The position numbers were made by a program, and so were the translations under genes. The notes beneath the pieces are model-generated. The model searched no databases. It was not told the DNA's origin and saw nothing but the letters and a program-made list of their open reading frames with translations. This document shows positions 17,622-25,745 of a DNA stretch of 64,000 nt, piece by piece (within the stretch, counting starts at the first letter, position 1; each line of letters opens with the position of its first letter). Origin of the DNA: Sphingopyxis fribergensis (lineage in GTDB: Bacteria > Pseudomonadota > Alphaproteobacteria > Sphingomonadales > Sphingomonadaceae); NCBI RefSeq assembly GCF_000803645.1, contig NZ_CP009122.1:4440501-4504500 (forward strand), in the 5' to 3' direction.

Positions 17622-17693
17622 CGTCATTCCCGCGAAAGCGGGAACCCAGCGAGCAACCGTCTGAACCGGGTTCCTGCTTTCGCGGGAATGACG
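17622..17693. repeat. 72-base palindromic repeat, copy 1
   Basis: Left end CGTCATTCCCGCGAAAGCGG and right end CTTTCGCGGGAATGACG are near-perfect inverted copies; each arm also forms its own CCCGC-GAAA-GCGGG hairpin. It lies between the unknown gene and the S9 peptidase gene, where the two transcripts converge. An element of identical length and nearly identical ends is at 55515-55586. This repeat is familiar from many alphaproteobacterial genomes. Confidence 0.85.
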
Positions 17694-17703
17694 ACGTCTG
17701 TGA

Positions 17704-19866
17704 TTACTTCTCGACGCCCAGCTGGGTCAGCACGAACGCAAATTCCTCGGCATCCTCGCGCAGCGCCCCCCAGCGGCCCGACTTGCCGGCGTGGCCCGCG
17801 CCCATATTGGTGCGCAGGAGTAGCGTCGCGTCGTTGGTTCGCGTTGCGCGCAGCTTCGCGACCCACTTCGCGGGCTCCCAATAGGTCACGCGCGGGTCGT
17901 TGAGTCCCGCCGACACCAGCATCGGCGGATAGGCCTTTGCCGTCACATTGTCATAGGGGCTGTAGCTCAGCATATAATCGAACGCGGCCTTGTCAGTGAT
18001 CGGATTGCCCCATTCGGGCCATTCGCCGGGGGTCAGCGGTAGCGTCTCGTCGACCATCGTGTTGATCACGTCGACGAAGGGAACCCCCGCGAGCACCGCG
18101 CCCCACAGTTCGGGGGCCTGATTGTAAACCGCGCCCATCACCTGCCCGCCCGCCGAGCGGCCCTCGATCGAAATCTTGCCCGCGCTCGTATATTTGGCGG
18201 CGATCAGGCCCTTGGCGACGTCGATGAAGTCGTTGAACGTATTCTTGCGTTCGGTGGTCTTGCCCGCGAGATACCAGGCGCGGCCGAGGTCGTCGCCGCC
18301 ACGAACATGCGCGATGGCGTAGATCATGCCGCGGTCGACGAGGCTCAAACGCGTCGTCGAGAAGCCCGGCGGCACGCGGTAGCCATAGCTGCCATAGACA
18401 TAGAGGTGCATCGGCGCGCTACCGTCGCGTGGGGTGCCCTTCTTGTAGACGAGCGATACCGGAACGGGCGTGCCGTCGCGCGACGGCATGTTCACCAATT
18501 CGGTTATATAATCATCATGATTATAACCGGAAGGAATTTCCTGCACCTTCAGCGTTTCGAGCTTGCCGCTCGCGAGGTCGTAATCGAACACCGTGTCGGG
18601 CGTGACCATCGACTCATAGTCGAGCCGCAGCTTGTCCTGATGATATTCGGGATTGTCGCCGAGCCCCGCCACATAAGTGGCTTCGGGGAACTGGATCCGG
18701 CCGGGGGTCAGCGGCGCGTCATATTTGCGGATATCGACCTGGTCGACGCCCTTCTCGCGCGCTTCGATCACGAAAAAGTCGCGGAAGACCGAGAGGCCAG
18801 TAATGTAGCTCGAATCCGACCCGGGGATCAGCGTCGTCCACTCGCCCGGCGTCTTCACACTCGCGGTGGCGATGCGGAAATTGGGATGTTCGTCATTGGT
18901 ATAGACGTAAAGCGTCCCGTCGCGCTCATCGACGCTGTACTCGCGGCCCTTCTTGCGCGCCGAAACGAGCTGCATCTTCGCCTCGGGATTGTCGGCGGGG
19001 AGCAGATAGACCTCGCTCGTCTCATTATCGCCCGTCGCGATCACGATATAATTGTCGGCGGCGGTCTTTCCGATCCCCACCCCGAAACCGATGTCGGCTT
19101 CCTTGTAGAGCAATTTGTCGGCGGTCAGCGGGGTGCCAAGCTTGTGCAGGCGGACATTGTCGGTGCGCCAATTCTCGTTGGCGAGGCCATAGAGGATCGC
19201 ATCGTTCTGTGCCGTCCACACGAGCGACGACAGCGTGCCGGGGATGACGTCGGGCAGCATTTCACCGGTATCGAGGTTGCGGATACGCACCTCGAACCGC
19301 TCGGAACCATTATCGTCGAACGAATAGGCCATCAGCTTGCCGTTCGGGCTGATCGACAGTTCGGCAAGGCGGAAATAATCCTTGTCCTTCGCCATCGCGA
19401 CTTCGTCGAGGATCAGGACCGCGCTGCCGCCGGTAACCGGCCGCCGATACCATTTCTTATATTCGGCGCCTTCCTCATATTCGACCCAATAGACCCAATC
19501 GCCGTCCTTCTGCGGCACGCTCGAATCGGCTTCCTTGATCCGGCCCTTCATTTCCTGGAACAAGGTTTCGACGAGCGCCGCGTGCGGTTTCATCACGGCA
19601 TCGAAATAGGCGTTTTCGGCCTTCACATAGTCGAGCACATCCTTGTCATCGATCGTCGGATAGCTCTCGTCCTTCAGCCAGTGGTATGGGTCGGAGAGCT
19701 TTTTGCCGTGCAGCATCGTCTCGTGCGGGCGCTTCTCGGCGACCGGGGCGGCGGGCAGGGCAGGGGTGCTATTGGTCAATGCGGCATCTTTCTCTTGGGC
19801 GAACAGGGTAGACGATGCGACAAGTGGGGTGGCAATTGCCGCCAGAAACATCCAAATAGCGCGCAT
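17704..19866 (-). CDS. Exported S9-family peptidase (oligopeptidase B-like)
   Basis: 720 residues from ATG 19866. The N-terminus MRAIWMFLAAIATPLVASS with cleavage after LFA predicts export; a longer in-frame start at 19935 would overlap the divergent aminopeptidase gene and bury the signal. Residues about 30-430 are the beta-propeller (HGKKLSDPYHWLKDESYPT at its start), then the alpha/beta hydrolase domain with nucleophile Ser in EGRSAGGQVMG, Asp in AGLNDPRV and His in GAGHAGKSGR. S9A oligopeptidase B cuts short peptides after Arg or Lys; the many acidic residues of the propeller agree, but specificity is inferred. Confidence 0.92.
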   Translation of the reverse strand: MRAIWMFLAAIATPLVASSTLFAQEKDAALTNSTPALPAAPVAEKRPHETMLHGKKLSDPYHWLKDESYPTIDDKDVLDYVKAENAYFDAVMKPHAALVETLFQEMKGRIKEADSSVPQKDGDWVYWVEYEEGAEYKKWYRRPVTGGSAVLILDEVAMAKDKDYFRLAELSISPNGKLMAYSFDDNGSERFEVRIRNLDTGEMLPDVIPGTLSSLVWTAQNDAILYGLANENWRTDNVRLHKLGTPLTADKLLYKEADIGFGVGIGKTAADNYIVIATGDNETSEVYLLPADNPEAKMQLVSARKKGREYSVDERDGTLYVYTNDEHPNFRIATASVKTPGEWTTLIPGSDSSYITGLSVFRDFFVIEAREKGVDQVDIRKYDAPLTPGRIQFPEATYVAGLGDNPEYHQDKLRLDYESMVTPDTVFDYDLASGKLETLKVQEIPSGYNHDDYITELVNMPSRDGTPVPVSLVYKKGTPRDGSAPMHLYVYGSYGYRVPPGFSTTRLSLVDRGMIYAIAHVRGGDDLGRAWYLAGKTTERKNTFNDFIDVAKGLIAAKYTSAGKISIEGRSAGGQVMGAVYNQAPELWGAVLAGVPFVDVINTMVDETLPLTPGEWPEWGNPITDKAAFDYMLSYSPYDNVTAKAYPPMLVSAGLNDPRVTYWEPAKWVAKLRATRTNDATLLLRTNMGAGHAGKSGRWGALREDAEEFAFVLTQLGVEK

Positions 19867-19933
19867 CACAAAAGCCCCCGCGGTGTCGCCCCTATGGGCG
19901 GAATTGCCGCGATGTAGGAATAAGGAACGCGTC

Positions 19934-21760
19934 ATGTCCAGCCCCGTCCATGCAGAGCGCCTCGCCCGCGTCCGCGCCGCCCTCGCCGCGCGCGGCCTCG
20001 ACGGCTTTGTCGTGCCGATCAGCGACGAACATATGAGCGAATATGTCGGCGACTATGCGCAGCGCATGGCGTGGCTGACGGGCTTCGGCGGCTCGGCTGG
20101 GACCGCTGCGGTGCTGCCGGCGAAGGCCGCGGTGTTCGTCGACGGCCGCTATACGGTGCAGGTCCGCGATCAGGTCGATGGCACGCTGTTCGACTATGTC
20201 GGGGTGCCGCAGTCGAGCGTTGCCGAATGGCTTGGCGCCAACGTCATCGCGGGGCAGAAGATCGGCTTCGATCCCTGGCTCCACGGCATCGACTGGGCAC
20301 GCGGGCTGGGCAAGGCATTGGCGGACAAGGGCGCGCAGCTCGTCGCGGTCGACGTCAACCCGATCGACGCGGCATGGGACGACCAGCCGGCGCCGAGCCC
20401 GGCCGTGGTGACTGTCTATGACACGAAGCTCGCGGGGCAGGCGGCGACGGACAAGCGCGCGGTGATCGCCGATTGGCTCAAGGCCAAGGGTCTCGACACC
20501 ACGGTGATGACCGCGCTCGATTCGGTCGCCTGGACCTTCAACATTCGTGGGTCGGACGTCAGCCACACGCCCGTCGGGCTCGCTTTCGCATTGCTCCACT
20601 CGGACGCGACCGCCGACCTGTTCATCGCGCCCGAAAAGATCACCGATGCGGTACGTGCGCATCTCGGCAACAGCGTGCGAATCCACGACCGCGATGCATT
20701 CGAGGCCGCGCTGGCCGACCTCAAGGACAAGAAGGTCGCGGTCGATCCCGACCGCGCCGTCGCGGCGATTTTCACCGCGCTCGAAGCCGCCGGCGCAAAG
20801 ATCGAACGCCACCGCGACCCCGCGGTGCTGCCCAAGGCGATCAAGAACGACACCGAACTCAATGGCACCCGCGCCGCGCATGTCCGCGACGGCGTCGCGG
20901 TCGCGCGCTTCCTGCAATGGATGGAGGATGTTGCTCCGCAAGGGGGCCTCGACGAACTTGGCGCGGCGGCGAAGCTACGCGAATTTCGCGACCAGAACGG
21001 CGCGCTCGTCGATTTGAGCTTCGACACCATCTCGGCCGCCGGCCCTAATGGGGCGCTGCCGCATTATAAGGTCGATGAGACTACCAACCGCGCGATCGAG
21101 ACCGGCACGCTCTATCTCGTCGATTCGGGCGGGCAATATGCCGACGGCACGACCGACATCACGCGCACGATTGCCATCGGCACGCCCACCGCCGAAATGC
21201 GGCGCCGCTTTACGCAGGTGCTCAAGGGGCATATCGCGCTCGCGACCGCGCGCTTCCCGAAGGGGACGCGCGGCAGCCAGCTCGACATTCTGGCGCGCCA
21301 ATATCTTTGGGCCGATGGCGTCGATTATGCGCATGGCACCGGGCACGGCGTCGGCACCTATCTCGCGGTTCATGAGGGGCCGCAGCGTATCGCCAAACCC
21401 GCGGGCGGGCAGGCGGGGACCGAGGAGCCGCTGCACGCGGGCATGATCCTCTCGAACGAGCCCGGCTATTATAAGGCGGGCGCCTTCGGCATCCGCATCG
21501 AAAATCTCGTCATCGTCGTTCCGCAAAGCATCGACGGCGCCGAAGAGGATATGCTGGGGTTCGAGACGATCACCTTTGCCCCGATCGCGCAGAATCTCGT
21601 CGAGGTCGCTTTGCTCTCGCCCGCTGAGGCCGACTGGTTCGACGCCTATCATGCCGCGGTGTTCGAAAAGCTGGCGCCCGCAATGAGGGGTGACGACCGC
21701 GCTTGGCTCGAAGCGGCGTGCGCGCCGCTCGACCGCGCCCCCGCGGCGCTTGCGGCCTGA
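19934..21760 (+). CDS. Xaa-Pro aminopeptidase (aminopeptidase P, long form)
   Basis: 608 residues, metallopeptidase family M24B. Two creatinase-like N-terminal domains precede the pita-bread catalytic domain, whose metal ligands are visible in LVDSGGQYADGTTDITRT (two Asp), HGTGHGVGTYL (His), LSNEPGYY (Glu) and GIRIENLV (Glu). It releases N-terminal residues next to proline. Cytoplasmic: no signal peptide. ATG at 19934 follows AAGGAA by seven bases. A thioesterase gene follows after seven bases, suggesting co-transcription. Divergent from the S9 peptidase gene 67 bases away. Confidence 0.95.
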   Translation: MSSPVHAERLARVRAALAARGLDGFVVPISDEHMSEYVGDYAQRMAWLTGFGGSAGTAAVLPAKAAVFVDGRYTVQVRDQVDGTLFDYVGVPQSSVAEWLGANVIAGQKIGFDPWLHGIDWARGLGKALADKGAQLVAVDVNPIDAAWDDQPAPSPAVVTVYDTKLAGQAATDKRAVIADWLKAKGLDTTVMTALDSVAWTFNIRGSDVSHTPVGLAFALLHSDATADLFIAPEKITDAVRAHLGNSVRIHDRDAFEAALADLKDKKVAVDPDRAVAAIFTALEAAGAKIERHRDPAVLPKAIKNDTELNGTRAAHVRDGVAVARFLQWMEDVAPQGGLDELGAAAKLREFRDQNGALVDLSFDTISAAGPNGALPHYKVDETTNRAIETGTLYLVDSGGQYADGTTDITRTIAIGTPTAEMRRRFTQVLKGHIALATARFPKGTRGSQLDILARQYLWADGVDYAHGTGHGVGTYLAVHEGPQRIAKPAGGQAGTEEPLHAGMILSNEPGYYKAGAFGIRIENLVIVVPQSIDGAEEDMLGFETITFAPIAQNLVEVALLSPAEADWFDAYHAAVFEKLAPAMRGDDRAWLEAACAPLDRAPAALAA

Positions 21761-21767
21761 TCCGGCG

Positions 21768-22229
21768 ATGGATCGCAGCAATTGGGACGTTTCGCTGGAC
21801 GATTTTCGCGTTCACGAGGCGGTGCGCGTGCGTTTCAACGAGATCGACGGACAGAATATCGTCTTCAACGGCAATTATCTCGTCTACGCCGATATCGGGG
21901 TGACCGAGTATTTCCGCGCGCTCGGCGAGGGGCAGCCCGGCCCGTATTTTCACCAATATGGTACAGACATTCGCGAAGTGCATGTCGAAATCGATTATCA
22001 TGGCTCGGCGCGGCTCGACGAACGGATAACCATCGCCTCGCGGGTCAGCCGTTTCGGCCGGACGAGCTTTACTGTCCATTGCGCGATCTTTCGCGATAGC
22101 GAGCGATTGACCGATATCGAGATCAGCTACGCTCATATCGACCTCGACAGCGGCGGCGCGACGCCGCTGCCGGGCAGCTTCATTGCCGAGGTGCGTCGAT
22201 TCGAAAAGCGGCTGCCGCTGCAGGATTGA
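21768..22229 (+). CDS. Acyl-CoA thioesterase (4-hydroxybenzoyl-CoA thioesterase fold)
   Basis: 153-residue hot-dog fold protein. The signature VRFNEIDGQNIVFNGNYLVY resembles the YbgC/4HBT active-site region, in which the usual Asp of the DxD-x-G-H motif is replaced by ID-x-x-NIV, so catalytic detail may differ. Family members hydrolyse acyl-CoA thioesters. ATG at 21768 chosen by homology of length and by the position seven bases after the aminopeptidase stop; no strong ribosome-binding site, so it may depend on coupling. Cytoplasmic. Confidence 0.85.
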   Translation: MDRSNWDVSLDDFRVHEAVRVRFNEIDGQNIVFNGNYLVYADIGVTEYFRALGEGQPGPYFHQYGTDIREVHVEIDYHGSARLDERITIASRVSRFGRTSFTVHCAIFRDSERLTDIEISYAHIDLDSGGATPLPGSFIAEVRRFEKRLPLQD

Positions 22230-22266
22230 TGATTTGATCCCTGTTTCCGATGCACGGAAACGCGCG

Positions 22267-22343
22267 GCACCGGCCCGCTCCCCCACCCGGCCTCCCATTT
22301 CAGGATACTCTGTGGGGAGGCCGGGTGGGGGAGCGGCCGGTGC
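22267..22343. repeat. Long GC-rich hairpin (77 bases)
   Basis: The left arm, from GCACCGGCCCGCTCCCCCAC to CTCCC at 22296, pairs with the right arm, from GGGAGG at 22315 to GGCCGGTGC at 22343; the only difference is one extra C on the left. The 18-base loop is AT-richer. It lies after the thioesterase stop and before an orphan minus-strand terminator. No coding sense. It could be a mobile palindrome or a very stable 3' hairpin of the aminopeptidase-thioesterase transcript. Confidence 0.8.
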
Positions 22344-22382
22344 AGAAACCGAGCGAAAAACGCCTCTCAACCAAAAAGGTCG

Positions 22383-22409
22383 AAAAAAAGGGCCACCCGA
22401 GGGTGGCCC
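22383..22409 (-). terminator. Intrinsic terminator on the minus strand with no minus-strand gene
   Basis: Read on the minus strand, GGGCCACCC (22409-22401) and GGGTGGCCC (22398-22390) form a perfect nine-base stem with a minimal loop, followed directly by seven T (22389-22383). This is a textbook rho-independent terminator for leftward transcription. On the plus strand the hairpin is followed by CGTGAAAG and would not terminate. No credible minus-strand protein gene lies upstream (to its right) before 24671. Confidence 0.8.
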
Positions 22410-22496
22410 GTGAAAGTTTTGGGAGAGGATGCCTAAAAGGCGAGTTTGTTATTGCACTGCACAATGATTGCTGCAACTGCGAAATGAACATCTGCT

Positions 22497-22526
22497 ATTG
22501 CATTTTTTGCAATCGAGAACGTTCTC
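22497..22526. promoter_or_regulatory. Two adjacent perfect palindromes
   Basis: ATTGCA-TTTTT-TGCAAT (22497-22513) is followed one base later by GAGAACGTTCTC (22515-22526). The second has a central CG like operators of LacI-family repressors. They sit between the candidate minus-strand sRNA and the divergent gene at 22602, in an AT-rich island, so they may control either. Binding protein unknown. Confidence 0.45.
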
Positions 22527-22601
22527 AGCTGTCATTTGGCGCAATCACCTGCGGTTTCGCGCCCCCTCGCAAATTGTCGCGACATCGCCTAAATTGGGTG
22601 G

Positions 22602-23069
22602 ATGGGAATGTTCAATAAAATGGATGTCGGCGGCGGCCTGTCCGATTTCTGGGCCTATGTCCGCGAACCCCGCCCGCATCGCTGGGCGGTGTGGGGCGTC
22701 GCACTGGCGCTGACCTGGCTGATTTTCACCGGGGTCGAGAAATATCTGATCCCTTATGAAAAGCCCAAGGAGCAGATCATCTATTTCGAAAATTGGACCG
22801 CGAACCGCAGCGCGGCCGAGATCCGCGCCGACTGGGTCGCGCGCGCCAAGGAAACGACGCTGCACAATGCCGAAAAGCGCGCCCAATATCAGCGCTTCGC
22901 CGATAGCCTCGGCATCGAATATGATTCGGCCGAGGCCGACAAGGTGACGCGCGAGACGCTGGGCGAAGAGGCGGCGGCCGCAGCGAAGAAGAAGCCCGCG
23001 CCGGTGCAGATACGCTCGACGCTCGCCGAACGCGCCGCGCGCACAGCGCAGCCCAAAGCTGCCGACTGA
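22602..23069 (+). CDS. Hypothetical single-pass membrane protein
   Basis: 155 residues. The N-terminal 28 residues precede a membrane helix WAVWGVALALTWLIFTGV (about 29-46), then a charged soluble part with EQIIYFENWTANRSAAEIRADW and an Ala/Lys-rich tail. Topology suggests a periplasmic or cytoplasmic soluble domain anchored at the N-terminus. Start ATG at 22602 with GGGTGG just upstream; ATGs at 22608 and 22620 are alternatives. It lies four bases before ribD and is probably in its operon. I do not recognise a characterised family. Confidence 0.75.
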   Translation: MGMFNKMDVGGGLSDFWAYVREPRPHRWAVWGVALALTWLIFTGVEKYLIPYEKPKEQIIYFENWTANRSAAEIRADWVARAKETTLHNAEKRAQYQRFADSLGIEYDSAEADKVTRETLGEEAAAAAKKKPAPVQIRSTLAERAARTAQPKAAD

Positions 23070-23073
23070 CCAT

Positions 23074-24048
23074 ATGCAGCGCGGCCCCGCCGATGCCGAC
23101 TGGATGGCGGTCGCCATTGCGCTGTCGCGGCGCGGTCGCCCTGTGTCGGCGCCCAATCCCAATGTCGGCTGCCTGATCGTTAAAGAGGGCAAGGTTGTTG
23201 CACGCGGCTGGACTCAGCCCGGTGGGCGCCCGCACGCCGAGGCGATGGCGCTGGGAGTTGCGGGTGATGCGGCGCGCGGTGCGACCGCCTATGTCAGCCT
23301 TGAGCCGTGCGCCCATGCCAGCCCGCGCGGTCCGGCGTGCAGCGATTCGCTCATTGCCGCAGGCATCGCGCGTGTCGTGATCGCTGCGCAGGATCCCGAC
23401 CCGCGCACCGACGGCAACGGCATCGCGCGGCTGCAAGCGGCCGGGATCGAGGTCGTCTTCAATATGCTTCCCGCCGAAGCGCGCGCCGTGATGGCGCCGT
23501 GGTGGACGCGGCACACCGAAGGGCGGCCGTTCGTGACGCTCAAGCTCGCGACGTCGCTCGACGGCTGTATCGCCCGCGCCGACGGATCGAGCCGCTGGAT
23601 CACCGGCGACCGCGCCCGGGCGCACGGCCATCTGGAGCGCGCAAGCCATCAGGCGATCCTCGTCGGACGCGGGACGCTCGCGGCCGACGCGCCGCGACTC
23701 GACGTGCGGCTTTCGGGGCTCGAGGACCGCAGCCCCAAAAAGCTGCTGCTCACCACCGGCGAGGCGCCCGAGGGATGGACCGCTATCGCCTCTCCGCAAG
23801 CGATCGACGACGTCGATTCGGTCCTGGTTGAGGGCGGCGCCGGGGCGGCCTCGGCTTTTCTTGCCGCCGACCGCGTCGATCGGCTCCTGCTCTACCGCGC
23901 GCCGATCCTGATCGGCAGAGGCAAACCGGCGCTTGCCGACATTGGGCTGGCCGATCTGGCCGACGCGCATGGCCGCTGGCGTCTTTCCGACAGCCGGATG
24001 CTTGGCAGCGACCGGCTCGACGTCTACGAGCGCGCCAGAGAAGGATAA
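23074..24048 (+). CDS. ribD: Bifunctional riboflavin deaminase/reductase RibD
   Basis: 324 residues. The N-terminal deaminase domain holds the zinc site HAE (54-56) with Cys79 and Cys89; the C-terminal reductase domain (about 150-320) has LKLATSLDGCIARADGSSRWIT and the NADPH-binding VEGGAGAASAFL. It deaminates and then reduces the pyrimidine made from GTP in riboflavin synthesis. The zinc loop PCAHASPRGPACSD is one residue longer than the usual PCSHxGRTPPC. Directly followed by ribE, nine bases away. ribB and ribH are at 31.4-33.1 kb, on the other strand. Confidence 0.96.
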   Translation: MQRGPADADWMAVAIALSRRGRPVSAPNPNVGCLIVKEGKVVARGWTQPGGRPHAEAMALGVAGDAARGATAYVSLEPCAHASPRGPACSDSLIAAGIARVVIAAQDPDPRTDGNGIARLQAAGIEVVFNMLPAEARAVMAPWWTRHTEGRPFVTLKLATSLDGCIARADGSSRWITGDRARAHGHLERASHQAILVGRGTLAADAPRLDVRLSGLEDRSPKKLLLTTGEAPEGWTAIASPQAIDDVDSVLVEGGAGAASAFLAADRVDRLLLYRAPILIGRGKPALADIGLADLADAHGRWRLSDSRMLGSDRLDVYERAREG

Positions 24049-24056
24049 TCGACCCC

Positions 24057-24674
24057 ATGTTCACTGGCATCATCACCGACATCGGCACCGTTCGTTCGCG
24101 CGAAGATCGCGGCGACACGCGGCTCGTCATCGACACCGCCTATGACACCGCCACGATCGACCTCGGTGCCTCGATCGCCTGTTCGGGCGCGTGCCTGACC
24201 GTCGTCGACAAGGGCGCCGACGCTGACGGTCACTGGTTTGCGATCGACGCCAGCGCCGAAACGCTCGCGCGCACTGCGCCGGGGATGTGGGATCAGGGGC
24301 GCCGCCTGAACCTCGAACGCGCGCTCAAGATCGGCGACGAGCTTGGCGGGCATATCGTCACCGGGCATGTCGACGACATCGGCCGCATCGTGTCGGTCGA
24401 GCCGGTGGGCGACAGCGTCACCGTCACAGTTGCTGCGCCCGCATCGCTTGCCCCGCATATCGCCGCTAAAGGATCGATCACCGTCGACGGCGTATCGCTG
24501 ACCGTCAACGACGTGACCGACCAGCCGGACGGCGAGGCGCATTTCACGCTCAACATCATCCCGCATACGCAGGAAATGACGACGCTGAACGAAGCCGCGG
24601 CGGGACGCCCGGTCAATCTCGAGATCGATATACTCGCGCGTTATCTGGCGCGGATGCAGGCGCGCGGCGCCTAA
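24057..24674 (+). CDS. ribE: Riboflavin synthase alpha subunit
   Basis: 205 residues with the two tandem lumazine-binding barrels of the family: the first starts MFTGIITDIGTVRS with GASIACSGACLTV, the second GGHIVTGHVDDIG with GSITVDGVSLTVNDV. The enzyme dismutates two molecules of 6,7-dimethyl-8-ribityllumazine into riboflavin. AAGGAT lies upstream of the ATG. Co-transcribed with ribD. The last four bases overlap the convergent mmcB gene. Confidence 0.97.
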   Translation: MFTGIITDIGTVRSREDRGDTRLVIDTAYDTATIDLGASIACSGACLTVVDKGADADGHWFAIDASAETLARTAPGMWDQGRRLNLERALKIGDELGGHIVTGHVDDIGRIVSVEPVGDSVTVTVAAPASLAPHIAAKGSITVDGVSLTVNDVTDQPDGEAHFTLNIIPHTQEMTTLNEAAAGRPVNLEIDILARYLARMQARGA

Positions 24675-25138
24675 CCTTCCAGCCAGCCCGCGGCGAGTTC
24701 AGGATCCGCCGCCACCATCGACCGCCGCATCGCGAGCCGCCCGATCCGCAGCAGTTCGGCCTTGCGCCGCGCGGGGGCGAGGTTGCAGCTCGCGGCTTCG
24801 CGCACGACCGTCGCGCCATATCGGTCGGCGACGATCAGCCCCGATGATTCGGGACGATAGCCCTCGGTCTCGAGGATCGCGGGGTCGAGCCCCGACGCGA
24901 GCGCCCAATAGAAACGGTCGCACCAGTCGCAATAGTCGGGCCATTTGCCGTCGCCGTGGAGGTCGGCGCGGCTGACCTTGATCTCGACGATTATGATCTG
25001 GCCCTTGGCGTCGATCGCGGTGAGGTCGGTGCGCCGCCCGTTGGGCAGCGGCACCTCAGGTATCGCGACCAGCCCCGCCTGCGCGAACAGCCGGCACACG
25101 CCGCGCGCGACATCCGCGGCGGTGATCGGGTCGGTCAT
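24671..25138 (-). CDS. mmcB: MmcB-family DNA repair nuclease-like protein
   Basis: 155 residues of the MmcB family (formerly DUF5346). The PD-(D/E)xK-type core is visible: RRTDLTAIDAKGQIIIVEIK holds the Asp and the Glu-x-Lys. In Caulobacter mmcB is an SOS-linked, LexA-controlled gene whose loss sensitises cells to mitomycin C; no direct-repeat GTTC box was found upstream here. The start ATG at 25138 lies 17 bases after the ssb stop, so ssb and mmcB form one leftward transcript, both in DNA metabolism. Confidence 0.88.
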   Translation of the reverse strand: MTDPITAADVARGVCRLFAQAGLVAIPEVPLPNGRRTDLTAIDAKGQIIIVEIKVSRADLHGDGKWPDYCDWCDRFYWALASGLDPAILETEGYRPESSGLIVADRYGATVVREAASCNLAPARRKAELLRIGRLAMRRSMVAADPELAAGWLEG

Positions 25139-25155
25139 CGTCTAAAGACCCGTCC

Positions 25156-25713
25156 TCAGAACGGAACGTCGTCGTCCAGATCGTCGTCGAAGGGCGGACG
25201 CCCGCCGCCGCCCGAACCGCCGCCGAAGCCGCCAGACCCGCTGGACGATCCACCCGACGCACCGCCGCCCTGATTCCAGCCGCCGCCTGAGCCACCGCCC
25301 GACGAAGCGCCGCTCCACTCGTCACCGCCGCCGCCGCGCGACCCACCGCCGCCGCCGCCCGGCGCGCCGTCGAGCATGGTCAGCGTGCCGCCCATGCCCG
25401 CGATCACCACTTCGGTCGTATATTTATCGTTGCCGTCCCGGTCCTGCCATTTGCGGGTGCGCAGGCTGCCTTCGATATAAACCTTCGAGCCCTTTTTCAG
25501 GTAACGCTCGACCACACCGACCAGCCCGTCGCCGTTGATGACGACATTGTGCCACTCGGTGCGCTCCTTGCGCTCGCCGGTCATCCGGTCCTTCCACTGT
25601 TCGGAGGTCGCGATGCGGATATTGGCGATCTTGCCGCCGTTCTGGAACGACTTGATCTCGGGGTCGGCACCAAGGTTGCCGATCAAAATTACCTTGTTGA
25701 CGCTGCCAGCCAT
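25156..25713 (-). CDS. ssb: Single-stranded DNA-binding protein
   Basis: 185 residues. The OB-fold occupies about 1-110, starting [20 protein letters not shown]; a long Gly/Ser-rich flexible linker (about 118-175) follows; the acidic tail ends DDDVPF, the hook for partner proteins in replication and repair. Full-length and typical. The linker is encoded by a repetitive GCC/GGC tract between 25200 and 25370. Upstream of mmcB on the same strand; feoB ends 32 bases before its start. Confidence 0.98.
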   Translation of the reverse strand: MAGSVNKVILIGNLGADPEIKSFQNGGKIANIRIATSEQWKDRMTGERKERTEWHNVVINGDGLVGVVERYLKKGSKVYIEGSLRTRKWQDRDGNDKYTTEVVIAGMGGTLTMLDGAPGGGGGGSRGGGGDEWSGASSGGGSGGGWNQGGGASGGSSSGSGGFGGGSGGGGRPPFDDDLDDDVPF

Positions 25714-25745
25714 TGCCGCTCCGCTCCGCTAGAAAATGGGAAGGA

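Larger units (their letters stand above)
22383..22600 (-). ncRNA. Candidate small RNA ending at the orphan terminator
   Basis: The gap 22410-22600 holds no protein gene, is much less GC-rich than its surroundings, and ends leftward in a strong terminator. Just before the terminator the minus strand reads GCC-TTTTA-GGC (a short hairpin), then ATCCTCTCCC, which is complementary to Shine-Dalgarno sequences, then CAAAACTTTCAC. A hairpin, an exposed anti-Shine-Dalgarno stretch and a terminator form the usual design of Hfq-type alphaproteobacterial sRNAs. The 5' end is not known; weak promoter-like sequences occur near 22460 and 22500, so the RNA could be about 60 to 120 bases. Inference from sequence only. 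Confidence 0.4.

Noticed and set aside
16263..17693. CRISPR-like array
   Set aside because: The repeats are palindromic, few and separated by genes, with no regular spacers.
18307..19917. Plus-strand open frame of over 500 codons opposite the S9 peptidase
   Set aside because: Antisense shadow of a full-length peptidase gene with intact catalytic motifs.
22300..22491. 63-codon minus-strand frame in the sRNA candidate region
   Set aside because: It runs through the intrinsic terminator and the long palindrome, so it is not translated as a protein of that length.
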